From Oxalobacteraceae bacterium (lineage in GTDB: Bacteria; Pseudomonadota; Gammaproteobacteria; Burkholderiales; Burkholderiaceae_D): a stretch of 64,000 nt of DNA. Below the pieces are notes generated by a model. It was not told the DNA's origin. It ran no database searches and saw only the letters and a program-made list of their open reading frames with translations. Numbering within the stretch: position 1 is the stretch's first letter; each line of letters opens with the position of its first letter. The stretch lies in assembly GCA_013284265.1 (NCBI GenBank), contig JABTBR010000018.1, positions 54,566-118,565 of the forward strand, read 5' to 3'. The position numbers and the translations under genes were made by a program. Positions 1 to 8,785 of this stretch are shown here, piece after piece.

Positions 1-1
1 G

Positions 2-307
2 CCGCCGTCGCTGCCCTGGAGCGTGGCGCCGATGTTCGTCTATACCTTCGGCATGTCGATGGTCGCGCCCGGCGCGACCTTGCTGGCGCTCGATCTGTTC
101 CCGCACATCCGCGGCACGGTGGCGTCCTGCCAATCCTTCGCGCTGACCCTGCTGGGCGCCATCGTCGCCGGCGTGGTCGCGCCCTTTCTATCCCATTCCG
201 TGCTCTGGCTAGCCGCCGGACAGCTGGGCTTTTCCGCGCTTGCTCTCGCTTTGTGGTTGACGGCGCGTCATTACCGTAGCATCCTGTTACGCCATCCGAG
301 CCCGTAA
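2..307 (+). CDS. MFS transporter, C-terminal fragment (Bcr/CflA-like)
   Basis: Partial gene: the reading frame is open from the left edge, so only about the last 101 residues are visible. They contain two to three strongly hydrophobic stretches and a charged cytoplasmic tail. The loop reading LDLFPHIRGTVASCQSF resembles the region before TM11 of Bcr/CflA-type drug/proton antiporters, where an R-G-x-A/V-S-S/C-x motif is common. The assignment to that subfamily is inference from this short piece; another 12-TM major facilitator is possible. It ends about 190 bp before the next gene and is probably a separate transcription unit. Confidence 0.65.
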   Translation, partial: PPSLPWSVAPMFVYTFGMSMVAPGATLLALDLFPHIRGTVASCQSFALTLLGAIVAGVVAPFLSHSVLWLAAGQLGFSALALALWLTARHYRSILLRHPSP

Positions 308-360
308 TTCATTTACGGTAGGAAATGCTAAAAAGTTTAGAGGGAAACCTTTATTGCTGA

Positions 361-388
361 TTGGTCACTCACTTGTTTATGCTAAGAT
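361..388 (+). promoter_or_regulatory. Possible sigma-70 promoter of the HDOD kinase operon
   Basis: A TTGGTC hexamer at 361-366 and TAAGAT at 383-388 are separated by 16 bp in an AT-rich stretch that is the only such stretch between the transporter end and the signalling operon. This would place the transcript start about 100 bp upstream of the coding region. It is a visual match only, with a weak -35 element. Confidence 0.3.
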
Positions 389-498
389 GATTTTTTGAGC
401 AAGCGAGTTGACAATCAGCAATGTTTGTCCGACTAAATGTATAGCAGATAAATCGTGGTGGCATATGTCATTGATTGCCGCTTCCCTTTAGACGTCCC

Positions 499-2670
499 AT
501 GGCGGCCATGCTTGATACGATGCATCAATCAGACCAGGATATTCGCAATCGCTTGCTGATTGCCCGTTTGCCGGCGATGCCGCAAATACTCATCAAATTG
601 ATCGAGCACCTGCAGGCCGACGATGCGGGCATGCCGGAGCTGGCCGCGCTGATCGCCAAAGACGCCGGCATGACCAGCAAGATCCTGGCCGTGGCCAACA
701 GCTCGGCCTACCACCGCAACAGCCGCGTGGTGAGCCTGGAGCAGTCGCTGGTGTCGCTGGGCACCGACATGATCAAGACCCTGGTCATCAGCGAATCGGT
801 GTTCCAGACCTTTAACAGTTTCCCCCATTCCGGCAGCACCGACCTGCGCCGCTTCTGGAAAAGCTCGCTGAGCGCCGCCGTGATCGCGCGCGACATCGCC
901 AAGCGCATGGACTACGGGCAGGTGGAAGAAGCCTATCTGGCCGGGCTGCTGCACAACGTGGGCCGCCTCGCGCTGCTCTCGACCGCGCCGCGGGAATACG
1001 CCTTCAACTTCATGGCGCGCGACGACGAGGCGCTGTGCGCGGTCGAACAGCGCACCCTGCAAATCACCCATTCCGAAGCGGGCGCCTGGCTGATCGAGCG
1101 CTGGCACCTGGACTCCTTCCTGGCCGACAGCGTGCTGTACCACCACGAACCGGTGGCGCGGCTGGAGTCGGCCCATCCGCTGATCCGCATCGTGCGCCTG
1201 TCGCATCTGCTGTGCTGCCATCTGGACCAGGAACAGGCCATCGCCGAGGCGTCACGCCTGTGCGGGCTGGACGACGCCGCGCTCGAGGCGATTCTGAATG
1301 CGGCCGAGCGCCAGGTCGAAAAATCGGCCGCCTATCTGGGCATCGACCTGGCCGGCGCCGACGACATCGTGGCGCCGCCGGCCTATGCGCCGCCGCCGCC
1401 GGTCGACCCGGTGCAGCAGCGCCTGTCCGAGGAAGTGCGCAATATGATGCTGGTGTCCGAAATGGGCCAGACCTTCGCGCGCCAGCAAGGGGAGGGCAAT
1501 CTGCTCGAAGCGATGACCCGTTCGGCGCGCATCCTGTTCGACTTCGACACCACCGTGATCCTGCTGGAGAACCCCACCGGCCATGCACTGCTCGGCGTGG
1601 CCGCGGGCGAACAGCAGCAGCGCCTGGCCGAGTTTTCCATCCCCCTGAACAAGGGCGGACTGCTGGCCCAGAGCGCCAAGGAACGCAAGCTGGCCTACCT
1701 GAGCCGCGCCGGCGCGGCGCTGTCGGTGGCCGAGGAGCAGCTGTTCCGCATCCTCGGCACCGATAGCCTGGTGTGCCTGCCGCTGGTGGTCAACCAGCGC
1801 TGCCTGGGCGTGCTGGCCGGCGGCACGGCCGCCTGGCAGATACCCGGCTTCCAGAAGCGCGAACGCTTCCTGCTGTCCTTCGGCACCCAGGCCGCCGCCG
1901 CGCTGGAAACGGCCATCAGCGAGCGCGGTCATGCGCGCCGCCAGATCGCCGGCGTGGTCGAGGAATACCGCGACGCCACGCGCCGCGTGGTGCACGAGGT
2001 GAACAACCCGCTGTCCATCATCAAGAACTATCTGTCTGTCCTCGACAGCAAGCTGGCGCGGCGCGAGCCGGTGGTCGGCGAGATGTCGATCCTGAACGAG
2101 GAGATCGACCGCGTGGGCCAGCTGATCAACGGCCTGGCCGACCTGCAGCCCAGCATGGGCGGCCGCCATACCGACGTGGCGCGCGTGGTCGACGATGTGC
2201 TGCGCCTGTTCCGTACCACCGACTTCGTGCCGGCCTCGGTGCAGATCGTGGTGCGCATGCAGGAGCAGCCGGCCGAGATCGACGGCGACGCCGACATCCT
2301 CAAGCAGATCCTGGTGAACCTGGTCAAGAACGCGGTCGAGGCCCTGCCGGCCGGCGGCAAGATCGAGATCGCCAACCGCGGCCTGGTCAAGCGCGAGCGC
2401 AACCTGTACCTGGAGCTGGCCATCGGCGACAGCGGTCCCGGCCTGTCGGCCGAGGTGCTGGCCAATCTGTTCTCCGCCGTGCGCAGCGACAAGGAGGGAC
2501 CACACCACGGCCTGGGACTGTCCATCGTCCACAGCCTGGTCAAGAAAATGCAGGGCCTGATTACCTGCCGTTCCAGCAATAGCGGCACCACCTTTGAAAT
2601 CCTCCTGCCTGCCCGTGGCAGCACCAGTCAAATCACCGGCTTGCCAACGCGGGCGCTGGATTCAGTCTGA
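499..2670 (+). CDS. HDOD domain - GAF - sensor histidine kinase
   Basis: About 723 residues, predicted cytoplasmic. An N-terminal HDOD domain (about residues 15-210, with ARLPAMPQ and a degenerate HD-like helix around GLLHNVGRLAL) is followed by a Pro-rich linker (VAPPAYAPPPP), a GAF domain (about 320-475) and a histidine kinase core. The H-box VVHEVNNPLS puts the phospho-accepting His near residue 499, then N-box LVNLVKNAVEAL, G1 GDSGPGLS and G2 GLGLSI, so the kinase looks active. HDOD proteins act in signal-dependent regulation in proteobacteria; the ligand of this one is unknown. The start is uncertain: TTG 475, ATG 499, ATG 508 and ATG 520 are in frame and none has a good ribosome site. 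The gene is 7 bp upstream of a response-regulator/c-di-GMP gene, its probable partner. Confidence 0.85.
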   Translation: MAAMLDTMHQSDQDIRNRLLIARLPAMPQILIKLIEHLQADDAGMPELAALIAKDAGMTSKILAVANSSAYHRNSRVVSLEQSLVSLGTDMIKTLVISESVFQTFNSFPHSGSTDLRRFWKSSLSAAVIARDIAKRMDYGQVEEAYLAGLLHNVGRLALLSTAPREYAFNFMARDDEALCAVEQRTLQITHSEAGAWLIERWHLDSFLADSVLYHHEPVARLESAHPLIRIVRLSHLLCCHLDQEQAIAEASRLCGLDDAALEAILNAAERQVEKSAAYLGIDLAGADDIVAPPAYAPPPPVDPVQQRLSEEVRNMMLVSEMGQTFARQQGEGNLLEAMTRSARILFDFDTTVILLENPTGHALLGVAAGEQQQRLAEFSIPLNKGGLLAQSAKERKLAYLSRAGAALSVAEEQLFRILGTDSLVCLPLVVNQRCLGVLAGGTAAWQIPGFQKRERFLLSFGTQAAAALETAISERGHARRQIAGVVEEYRDATRRVVHEVNNPLSIIKNYLSVLDSKLARREPVVGEMSILNEEIDRVGQLINGLADLQPSMGGRHTDVARVVDDVLRLFRTTDFVPASVQIVVRMQEQPAEIDGDADILKQILVNLVKNAVEALPAGGKIEIANRGLVKRERNLYLELAIGDSGPGLSAEVLANLFSAVRSDKEGPHHGLGLSIVHSLVKKMQGLITCRSSNSGTTFEILLPARGSTSQITGLPTRALDSV

Positions 2671-2677
2671 GACCCCG

Positions 2678-4927
2678 ATGAACCTGCATTTAGCTCAAGC
2701 CATGCCTGCCCAAGACCCCGTCAGCGCTCCGGCCCCAGCCCCCGTCCTTGCGGCCGAGTACCGTCCGCGCCTGCTGCTGGTGGACGACGAGCCGCGCTTG
2801 CTGTCCTCGCTGTACGAGCTGCTGCGCGACCGCGACTACGAGCTGATCACCGCCACCTGCGGCAAGGAAGCGCTGGAGCACCTGGACCAGCTGCGCTTCG
2901 ACCTGATCCTGCTGGACCTGCGCCTGCCCGACATGAGCGGCCACGAGATCATGGACTTCATCAACGCCAGGGGCATCGAGGGCGACGTGATCGTCATGAG
3001 CGGCGATGTCGGCATCGAGGCGGCCATCGGCGCGCTCAAGCGCGGCGCCTACGATTACATGCGCAAGCCCTACAGCCGCGAGGAGCTGCTCAAGACGGTG
3101 GAGAATGCGTTGCAAAAGCGCAAGCTGGCACGCGAGAACGAGCGCATCGCCTCGCGCCTGGAAAACTCGGAAAAGATGTACCGCTACCTGGTCGACAGTT
3201 CGCCCGACATCATCTACACCCTGAACCACGAGGGCAAGATCACCTTCGTCAACGACCGGGTGCAGCAGCTGCTGGGCATCGGCCGCGAGGAGCTGATCGG
3301 CCGCCATTATTCGGTGCTGGTGCACGACGAGGACCAGGAGCGGGCGCGCTATGTGTTCAATGAACGGCGCCTGGACGACCGCGCCTCGCGCAACGTGGAG
3401 CTGCGCCTCAAGTGCAATACCGGCAGCGGCATCGAGCGCACCTTCAACAATACCCTGATGACGATTTCGCTCAATGCCCTCGGCATGCAGGTGCCGGACC
3501 ATGAGCGCAAGCAGGAATACTTCGGCACCTATGGGGTGGCGCGCGACATCACCGACCGCAAGCGCGCCGAGGAAGTGATCTCCTACCAGGCCTACCACGA
3601 CATCCTGACCGACCTGCCGAACCGCATGCTGTTCAAGGACCGCCTGGGACTGGCGGTGATCCAGGCCAAGCGCAAGCTCACCGAGCTGGCCGTGATGTTC
3701 GTCGACCTGGACCGCTTCAAGCTGGTCAACGATACCCTGGGCCACGTCAAGGGCGACGAGCTGCTGCAGCAGGTGGCGCTGCGCCTGAAGGATTGCCTGC
3801 GCCGCGGCGACACGCTGGCGCGCCAGGGCGGCGACGAATTCACCATCGTGCTGCCGGAGCTGCGCGACCGCCAGGACGCCAAGGCCATCGCCGACAAATT
3901 CCTCGAAAGCCTGCACCTGCCGTTCGACCTGGACGGGCACGAAGTGCATATCTCGGCCAGTATCGGCATCGCCATCTATCCGGGCGACGGCGAGACCATC
4001 GACGAGCTGCTGCGCCATGCCGACATCGCCATGTACCAGGTCAAGGCGCTGGGCAAGAACGGCCACAGCTTCTATCACAACTCCATGCTCGACGTGTCGC
4101 ACCAGAAGATCGCGCTCGAGCAGAGCCTGCGCAAGGCGCTGGAGCAGAACGAGCTGGAAATGTACTACCAGCCGCAGGTCGACGTGGCCACCGGCCGCAT
4201 CGTCGGCGCCGAAGGCCTGATGCGCTGGAACCACCCGCAGCGCGGCCTGCTGTCGGCCGGCGAGTTCCTGCCCTTCGCCGAAGAGAATGGCCTGATGCTG
4301 CCGATCTCCGACTGGATGCTGGGCGCGCTGTGCCGCGACCTGCTGCTGTGGAACGCCGCCGGCAACGACGCGATCCGGCTGTCGCTGAACCTGTCGCCGC
4401 AGTATCTGGACCGCGGCGACTTCTTCGAAAAGATGCGCGGCGCGCTGACGCGCTATGGCATCTCGCCCGACCAGATCGAAGTGGAAATCACCGAGAACAT
4501 CTGCATCCGCAATCCGCAGTACGCGATCGAGCAGTTGAACAAGCTGTGTCAATTGGGCGTGTCGGTGGCGATCGACGATTTTGGCACCGGCTATTCCTCG
4601 CTGTCGTATCTGCACCGCTTCCCTATCCACACCATCAAGATCGACCAGTCCTTCGTCAAGGAGATCCACGACGAGAACGGCCACTATCCGGTGATCCTGG
4701 CGATCATCTCGATCGCGCGCGGCCTGGGCCTGCATCTGGTGGCCGAGGGGGTCGAAACCGATGTGCAGGCGCGCTATCTGCAGGGCCATGGCTGCACCAC
4801 CATGCAGGGCTATTTCTACCACCGGCCGATTGCGCTGTCGAACTTCATCCACGTGCTGCAGGAGCAGGACCGCCTGAGCGCGCCGGCGCTGCATGTGGTG
4901 CCGCCCATGGTGGCGATCCGGGCCTGA
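2678..4927 (+). CDS. Response regulator with PAS, GGDEF and EAL domains
   Basis: 749 residues. Order: Ala/Pro-rich leader, receiver domain (about 30-145, acidic pair DDE, phospho-Asp in LDLRLPDMSG, conserved KP at the end), PAS (about 170-300), GGDEF (about 310-470) and EAL (about 490-735). The cyclase signature is intact (GGDEF at about residue 384). The EAL signature reads EGL rather than EAL (EGLMRWNHP), while the downstream DDFGTGYSSL, KIDQSF and EGVET motifs are conserved, so phosphodiesterase activity is likely but not certain. It is translated 7 bp after the HDOD histidine kinase and 4 bp before a Sel1 protein, so the three form one operon. The simplest reading is that the upstream kinase phosphorylates the receiver to tune cyclic-di-GMP turnover. 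Confidence 0.9.
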   Translation: MNLHLAQAMPAQDPVSAPAPAPVLAAEYRPRLLLVDDEPRLLSSLYELLRDRDYELITATCGKEALEHLDQLRFDLILLDLRLPDMSGHEIMDFINARGIEGDVIVMSGDVGIEAAIGALKRGAYDYMRKPYSREELLKTVENALQKRKLARENERIASRLENSEKMYRYLVDSSPDIIYTLNHEGKITFVNDRVQQLLGIGREELIGRHYSVLVHDEDQERARYVFNERRLDDRASRNVELRLKCNTGSGIERTFNNTLMTISLNALGMQVPDHERKQEYFGTYGVARDITDRKRAEEVISYQAYHDILTDLPNRMLFKDRLGLAVIQAKRKLTELAVMFVDLDRFKLVNDTLGHVKGDELLQQVALRLKDCLRRGDTLARQGGDEFTIVLPELRDRQDAKAIADKFLESLHLPFDLDGHEVHISASIGIAIYPGDGETIDELLRHADIAMYQVKALGKNGHSFYHNSMLDVSHQKIALEQSLRKALEQNELEMYYQPQVDVATGRIVGAEGLMRWNHPQRGLLSAGEFLPFAEENGLMLPISDWMLGALCRDLLLWNAAGNDAIRLSLNLSPQYLDRGDFFEKMRGALTRYGISPDQIEVEITENICIRNPQYAIEQLNKLCQLGVSVAIDDFGTGYSSLSYLHRFPIHTIKIDQSFVKEIHDENGHYPVILAIISIARGLGLHLVAEGVETDVQARYLQGHGCTTMQGYFYHRPIALSNFIHVLQEQDRLSAPALHVVPPMVAIRA

Positions 4928-4931
4928 GCGT

Positions 4932-6533
4932 ATGCAAAAATTTCCCCCATCCGGGACCGGCGCCGAGGCCGACGAAGGCAGTAGCTACACCGCCGAATAC
5001 CTGCGCGTGAAAGGCCTGGCCGAACGCGGCGTGGCGAATGCCCAGCATAGCCTGGGCTTCATGTATTTCAATGGGCAGGGCATAGGCCAGAGCTATGAGC
5101 AGGCCGTGATCTGGTACCGGCTGGCCGCCAACGCCGGGCTGGAACATGCGCAGTACAACCTGGGCGTGATGTACCAGAAGGGCCAGGGCGTGGCGCTGGA
5201 CCACCAGGAGGCGGCGCGCTGGTATCAGCTGGCGGCCGAGCAGGGTTATGCGGCGGCCCAGTACAACCTGGGCTGGCTATACGCCAAGGGCCAGGGACTG
5301 GAGCAGGACAGCGAACGCGCGATGGCCTGGTTCAGCAAGGCCGCCGAGCAGGGCGACGCCGGCGCGCAGAACAATCTGGGCATGATGTACGACACCGGCA
5401 AGGGCGTGCCGCAGGACTTCCGCCAGGCGATCAGCTGGTACCGCAAGGCCGCCGAACAGGGCTATGCGCGCGCCCAGTTCAATCTGGGCCTGCGCTACGA
5501 CAGCGGGCAGGGCGTGCCGAAAGATCCGGGCCAGGCGATCGCCTGGTTCCGCAAGGCCGCCGAGCAGGGTTATGCGCCGGCCCAGTTCAACCTGGCGCTG
5601 CGCTTCGACAAGGGCGAGGGTATCGCCCAGGACAGCCAGAAAGCCATCCTGTGGTACCGCCGCGCGGCCGAGCAGGACCACGCCAGTGCGCAATTCAATC
5701 TGGGCCTGATCTTCGACAATGGCCAGGGCGTGCCGCGCGACGAGCACAAGGCGCTGGACTGGTACCGCAAGGCCGCCGAACAGGGGCATGCGGGGGCGCA
5801 GAATAATCTGGGCCTGCGCTACGATCACGGCCAGGGCGTGGAGCAGGATTACGAGCTGGCCCAGTTCTGGTACCGCAAGGCGGCCGAGCAGGGTTCGGCG
5901 GCGGCCCAGTACCACCTGGGGTTGATGTATGAGAATGGCCACGGCCTGGCGCAGGATCAGCAGGAGGCGATCTTCTGGTACCGCAAGGCGGCCGACCAGG
6001 GCCATCTGCGCGCCCAGTTCGATCTGGGCCTGCGCTACGAAGCGGGCCAGGGCGTGCCGCAGGATTACCGCATGGCGATGGCCTGGTACCGCCGCGCGGC
6101 CGAGCAGGATTATGCGGCGGCCCAGTACATGCTGGGACAGCTGTTCGACAATGATGACGGTCCCCAGCCCGACAGCGAGCAAGCCAATGGCTGCTACCGC
6201 AAGGCGGCGGACCAGGGCCACACGCTGGCCCAGTTCACGCTGGCGCTGCGCTATGACAGCGGCCGGGGCATGGCGCAGGATTTTGCCCAGGCCCACTTCT
6301 GGTATCTGCAGGCGGCCCAGCAGGGCCACGCCCGCGCCCAGCTCAACCTGGGCCTGATGTACGCCAGCGGCCAGGGCGTGGCGGCCGATCCGGCCCAGGC
6401 GTTTCTGTGGCTGAGCATGGCCGAACGGGCCGGCGCGGGCGCCGCGTCCACCTTCCTCAAGCAGGCTGCGGCCCGGCTCGACGCCGGCGCGCTGGCCCAG
6501 TTGCGCCAGCGGTTGGAGTTTCAGCCGGTCTGA
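4932..6533 (+). CDS. Sel1-like repeat protein with 13 tandem repeats
   Basis: 533 residues composed almost entirely of Sel1 (SLR, TPR-like) units of exactly 36 residues, each of the form A-x-AQxNLGxxY-x2-GQGV-x-D-x2-QA-x2-WYRKAAEQG. Thirteen consecutive units run from residue 35 to 502 without an insertion or deletion, capped by a short helical tail. No signal peptide or membrane segment is seen, so it is probably cytoplasmic. Sel1 proteins are scaffolds for signalling complexes; in this operon it follows the HDOD kinase and the GGDEF/EAL regulator (4 bp gap) and could assemble them, which is inference. The start at ATG 4932 is chosen because an upstream extension would overlap the preceding gene in another frame. 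The 3' end overlaps the convergent tautomerase gene by 13 bp. Confidence 0.88.
   Translation: MQKFPPSGTGAEADEGSSYTAEYLRVKGLAERGVANAQHSLGFMYFNGQGIGQSYEQAVIWYRLAANAGLEHAQYNLGVMYQKGQGVALDHQEAARWYQLAAEQGYAAAQYNLGWLYAKGQGLEQDSERAMAWFSKAAEQGDAGAQNNLGMMYDTGKGVPQDFRQAISWYRKAAEQGYARAQFNLGLRYDSGQGVPKDPGQAIAWFRKAAEQGYAPAQFNLALRFDKGEGIAQDSQKAILWYRRAAEQDHASAQFNLGLIFDNGQGVPRDEHKALDWYRKAAEQGHAGAQNNLGLRYDHGQGVEQDYELAQFWYRKAAEQGSAAAQYHLGLMYENGHGLAQDQQEAIFWYRKAADQGHLRAQFDLGLRYEAGQGVPQDYRMAMAWYRRAAEQDYAAAQYMLGQLFDNDDGPQPDSEQANGCYRKAADQGHTLAQFTLALRYDSGRGMAQDFAQAHFWYLQAAQQGHARAQLNLGLMYASGQGVAADPAQAFLWLSMAERAGAGAASTFLKQAAARLDAGALAQLRQRLEFQPV
5034..6437 (+). repeat. Tandem 108-bp coding repeats (13 units)
   Basis: The Sel1 units are also visible as a 108-bp periodicity in the DNA, for example the recurring GGTACCGCAAGGC(C/G)GCCGA segment. 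The period is unbroken over all 13 copies, which suggests past unequal recombination and makes copy number variation between strains likely. Confidence 0.8.
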
Positions 6534-6913
6534 GCGGCCGGATTCATCTTGCCGCCGCTGAAGGACCATTCGTCCGGCTGCGAGGCGCTGATGATCACCA
6601 TCAAGTCTTCCGGGCGCAGTCCCGGCGATTCCGCCAGTATGGCCGCCAGATGCCGGTAGAACGCCTGCTTGGTATCGGTCGAGCGCGGCTTGGCGATGGC
6701 GATCGTGATGATGACGAAATCGTCCGAGCGCGGCCCGCCCAGATAGTGGCGGTCGAACACCAGCTCGTTCGCATCGAGCTGATGGAAGATCTGGAATTTG
6801 TCGGTGGCCGGTACGTCGAAGGTCTCGACCAGCGCCCGGTCCAGGCCGTCGGACAGCGCGCGCAGATACTCGGGGGATTTGCCTTTTAACAGGGAGATGC
6901 GGCTCATGGGCAT
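6521..6913 (-). CDS. Tautomerase family protein (4-oxalocrotonate tautomerase-like)
   Basis: 130 residues, typical of the longer tautomerase_2 group. The protein starts Met-Pro, which exposes the catalytic Pro1 after Met removal; this start (ATG 6911-6913) is supported by AAGGAG seven bases upstream. Family features seen are RISLLKGKSPEYLRALSDG near the N terminus and the core HQLDANELVFDRHYLG. Enzymes of this family catalyse keto-enol tautomerisation through Pro1; the natural substrate is not evident. It is transcribed divergently from a LysR regulator with 117 bp between them, so that regulator probably controls it. The 3' end overlaps the convergent Sel1 gene by 13 bp. Confidence 0.88.
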   Translation of the reverse strand: MPMSRISLLKGKSPEYLRALSDGLDRALVETFDVPATDKFQIFHQLDANELVFDRHYLGGPRSDDFVIITIAIAKPRSTDTKQAFYRHLAAILAESPGLRPEDLMVIISASQPDEWSFSGGKMNPAAQTG

Positions 6914-6974
6914 GGTGGTTCTCCTTTAGCGAGGGGTGGGGATGCGTTTGACAAGGACACGATAGCGGACTACA

Positions 6975-7006
6975 TTGATTCTGAAAATCGGTATTATTTG
7001 AATCAA
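6975..7006. promoter_or_regulatory. Probable LysR-type operator between tautomerase and regulator
   Basis: The divergent spacer contains an inverted repeat with arms TTGATTC (6975-6981) and GAATCAA (7000-7006), centred 40 bp before the regulator start. An AT-rich interrupted dyad in a divergent LysR spacer is the usual form of such operators. That the neighbouring LysR protein binds it is inference. Confidence 0.45.
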
Positions 7007-7030
7007 CAATCCACAAAATCGGGATGATGT

Positions 7031-7984
7031 ATGCGGCCTATCGTGTTTGACCTGGAGGTCTTGCGCAGCTTTGTCAGCGGCGTGGAACTGGGCAGTTTCG
7101 CCAAGGCGGCGCTGCGCCTGAACCGCTCCACCTCGGCCGTCAGCGCCCACCTGGCGCGGCTGGAGGAGCAGGTGGGCGCGCCCATCCTGCGCAAGGCCGG
7201 ACGCGGCCTGCTGCCCACCGCCGTCGGCGAAACCCTGCTGGCCTACGCGCGCCGCCTGCTGGAGTTGAACGACGAGGCCGCCACCGCCGTGCGCGGCGTG
7301 GAGCTGGCCGGCAGCATCCGCCTGGGCATGGCGGAGGACTTCAGCGAACGGGTGTTGACCGATGTGCTGGGCCGCTTCGCGCGTGCCCATCCGCGCGTGC
7401 AGATCGATGCGCGCGTGGCGCGCAATGCCAGCCTGCGCGAGCAGATGGCGGCGGGCACGCTGGAGCTGGCGCTGGCCTGGGACGATCCGGCCCATCCCGC
7501 GCCGCACGCGCATGCGGTACGGCAGTGTCCGCTGCACTGGATAGGCGCGGCCGATGGCCTCGCGCTGGCCTCGCCCAGTGCGGCCGAACCCCTGCCGCTG
7601 GTGATGTTCGACGCACCCTGCATCATGCGCAGCGCCGCCACCGCCGCGCTGGACCGCGCCGGCATTGCCTGGCGCATCGCCTTCACCAGCCAGAGCCTGA
7701 GCGGCGTCTGGGCGGCGGTGGCGGCGGGCCTGGGCGTGACGGTGCGCAGCGACATCGGCCTGCCGCCGCGCCTGCGCCTGCTCGGGCGCGACGCGCTGGA
7801 GAGTGGCCTGTTGCCGCCATTGCCGGTGATGGGATTGAATCTGTACCGCGCCGAGCCGACCCTGAACCCTACCAGCGAGCGCCTGTGGGACATCATCCTG
7901 CAAGCGCTGGAGGTGCCGGCGGCCATGCGCGGCGGCGCTGAAATGCAGATGGGCCGCCACCTCGCGGTAGCGGCCCATCGTTAA
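7031..7984 (+). CDS. LysR family transcriptional regulator
   Basis: 317 residues. The N terminus holds the winged helix-turn-helix typical of the family (LEVLRSFVSGVELGSFAKAA, then STSAVSAHLARLEEQVG), followed by the alpha/beta effector-binding domain from about residue 90. It starts at ATG 7031 and is divergent to the tautomerase gene with a dyad in between, the classical arrangement for a LysR regulator and its target. The inducer is unknown; by context it may be the tautomerase substrate or a related aromatic metabolite. Confidence 0.92.
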   Translation: MRPIVFDLEVLRSFVSGVELGSFAKAALRLNRSTSAVSAHLARLEEQVGAPILRKAGRGLLPTAVGETLLAYARRLLELNDEAATAVRGVELAGSIRLGMAEDFSERVLTDVLGRFARAHPRVQIDARVARNASLREQMAAGTLELALAWDDPAHPAPHAHAVRQCPLHWIGAADGLALASPSAAEPLPLVMFDAPCIMRSAATAALDRAGIAWRIAFTSQSLSGVWAAVAAGLGVTVRSDIGLPPRLRLLGRDALESGLLPPLPVMGLNLYRAEPTLNPTSERLWDIILQALEVPAAMRGGAEMQMGRHLAVAAHR

Positions 7985-8007
7985 ACGCTTACTGGCTTAG
8001 CGCCGGC

Positions 8008-8139
8008 TTAGAAGCAGCAGGCCAGCATCTGCAGGCAGCAGGCCAGATCGCCGCAGCATCCCGCGTTCGATGCCAGGGCGGCGGCGGAAGTGGCCAGCAG
8101 GGCGACGGCGGCTGCCAGTTTCAGATAGGTCGATTTCAT
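8008..8139 (-). CDS. Tiny secreted Cys-rich peptide
   Basis: 43 residues starting at ATG 8137-8139, preceded by AAGGAAA at a good distance. A signal peptide is plain: MKSTYLKLAAAVALLATSAAALA with AxA before the cleavage point. The mature part is only about 20 residues and contains six cysteines in three CC pairs (GCCGDLACC then LACC). No family function is known to me; the spacing would suit metal binding or disulfide-linked assembly. An upstream extension of the frame to 8316 lacks the signal-peptide logic and is rejected. It stands alone between a LysR gene and a TPR gene. Confidence 0.65.
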   Translation of the reverse strand: MKSTYLKLAAAVALLATSAAALASNAGCCGDLACCLQMLACCF

Positions 8140-8215
8140 GGTATTTCCTTGTGTGGGATAAAAAGATGATACCGCAAACCGGCAGGCGCGCACTATTGGC
8201 CGCCGCGCATACCGT

Positions 8216-8785
8216 TTAGCTGGCGGCGCCGTTGCCTGGCGCGCTCTGGCGCAGGGCTTGCGCGCGCTCCAGATAGGGCTGTGCTTCCTGTGGCCGCTGC
8301 AATGCCAGCAGCGCATGGGCCATATTGTTGAGTGCGTCCATATGGCCGGGATCGAGTTGCAGTGCCTTTTCCAGCCAGGGCAGCGCTTCGGCCGGCAGCT
8401 TCAGATCGGCCAGGATGCTGGCGTAGTTGCTCAAGGCCGCCACATCGTCGGGCGCCAGCCGCAGCGCCTCGGCCCCGGCCAGCAGGGCGCTGTCGAGCTT
8501 GCCCATTCTTTGCAGGGTCACCGCCATGTGCATGAAGGCGTTCGCATCGCCGGGGCTGATCTCGATGGCGCGGCCCAGCAGATCGTAGGCCGCCTGCAGG
8601 TCGCCGATCTGCAGCGCGTACACGCCCAGCAGGTGCAGGGCATCGAAGTTATCCGGTTCGTCTTCCAGGATCTGCAGATACAGCTCGCCGGCCGGCTGCA
8701 GTTCGCCCCGCTCATGCAGGGCCACCGCCAGCGACAGCTTGTGGGCGGTATCGGTCGTGGTAGGGCGCAGAGCGTTGGTTTCCAT
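8216..8785 (-). CDS. Tetratricopeptide repeat protein
   Basis: 189 residues made of about four to five TPR units of 34 residues, seen in motifs such as LAVALHERGELQPAGELY, ALHLLGVYALQIGDLQAAYD, AFMHMAVTLQRMGKLDSAL and ALSNYASILADLKLPAEAL. No signal peptide or membrane segment is seen with the start at ATG 8783-8785. A longer frame reaching 9040 is open, but its N-terminal part is AT-rich and shows no TPR character. TPR arrays mediate protein contacts; the partner is unknown. It is divergent from the CsgG-type lipoprotein operon across a 230-bp AT-rich spacer that must contain both promoters. Confidence 0.78.
   Translation of the reverse strand: METNALRPTTTDTAHKLSLAVALHERGELQPAGELYLQILEDEPDNFDALHLLGVYALQIGDLQAAYDLLGRAIEISPGDANAFMHMAVTLQRMGKLDSALLAGAEALRLAPDDVAALSNYASILADLKLPAEALPWLEKALQLDPGHMDALNNMAHALLALQRPQEAQPYLERAQALRQSAPGNGAAS

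Noticed and set aside
2690..4894. A 734-codon minus-strand frame opposite the REC-PAS-GGDEF-EAL gene
   Set aside because: Same composition artefact; no ribosome site and no domain, while the plus strand shows intact catalytic motifs.
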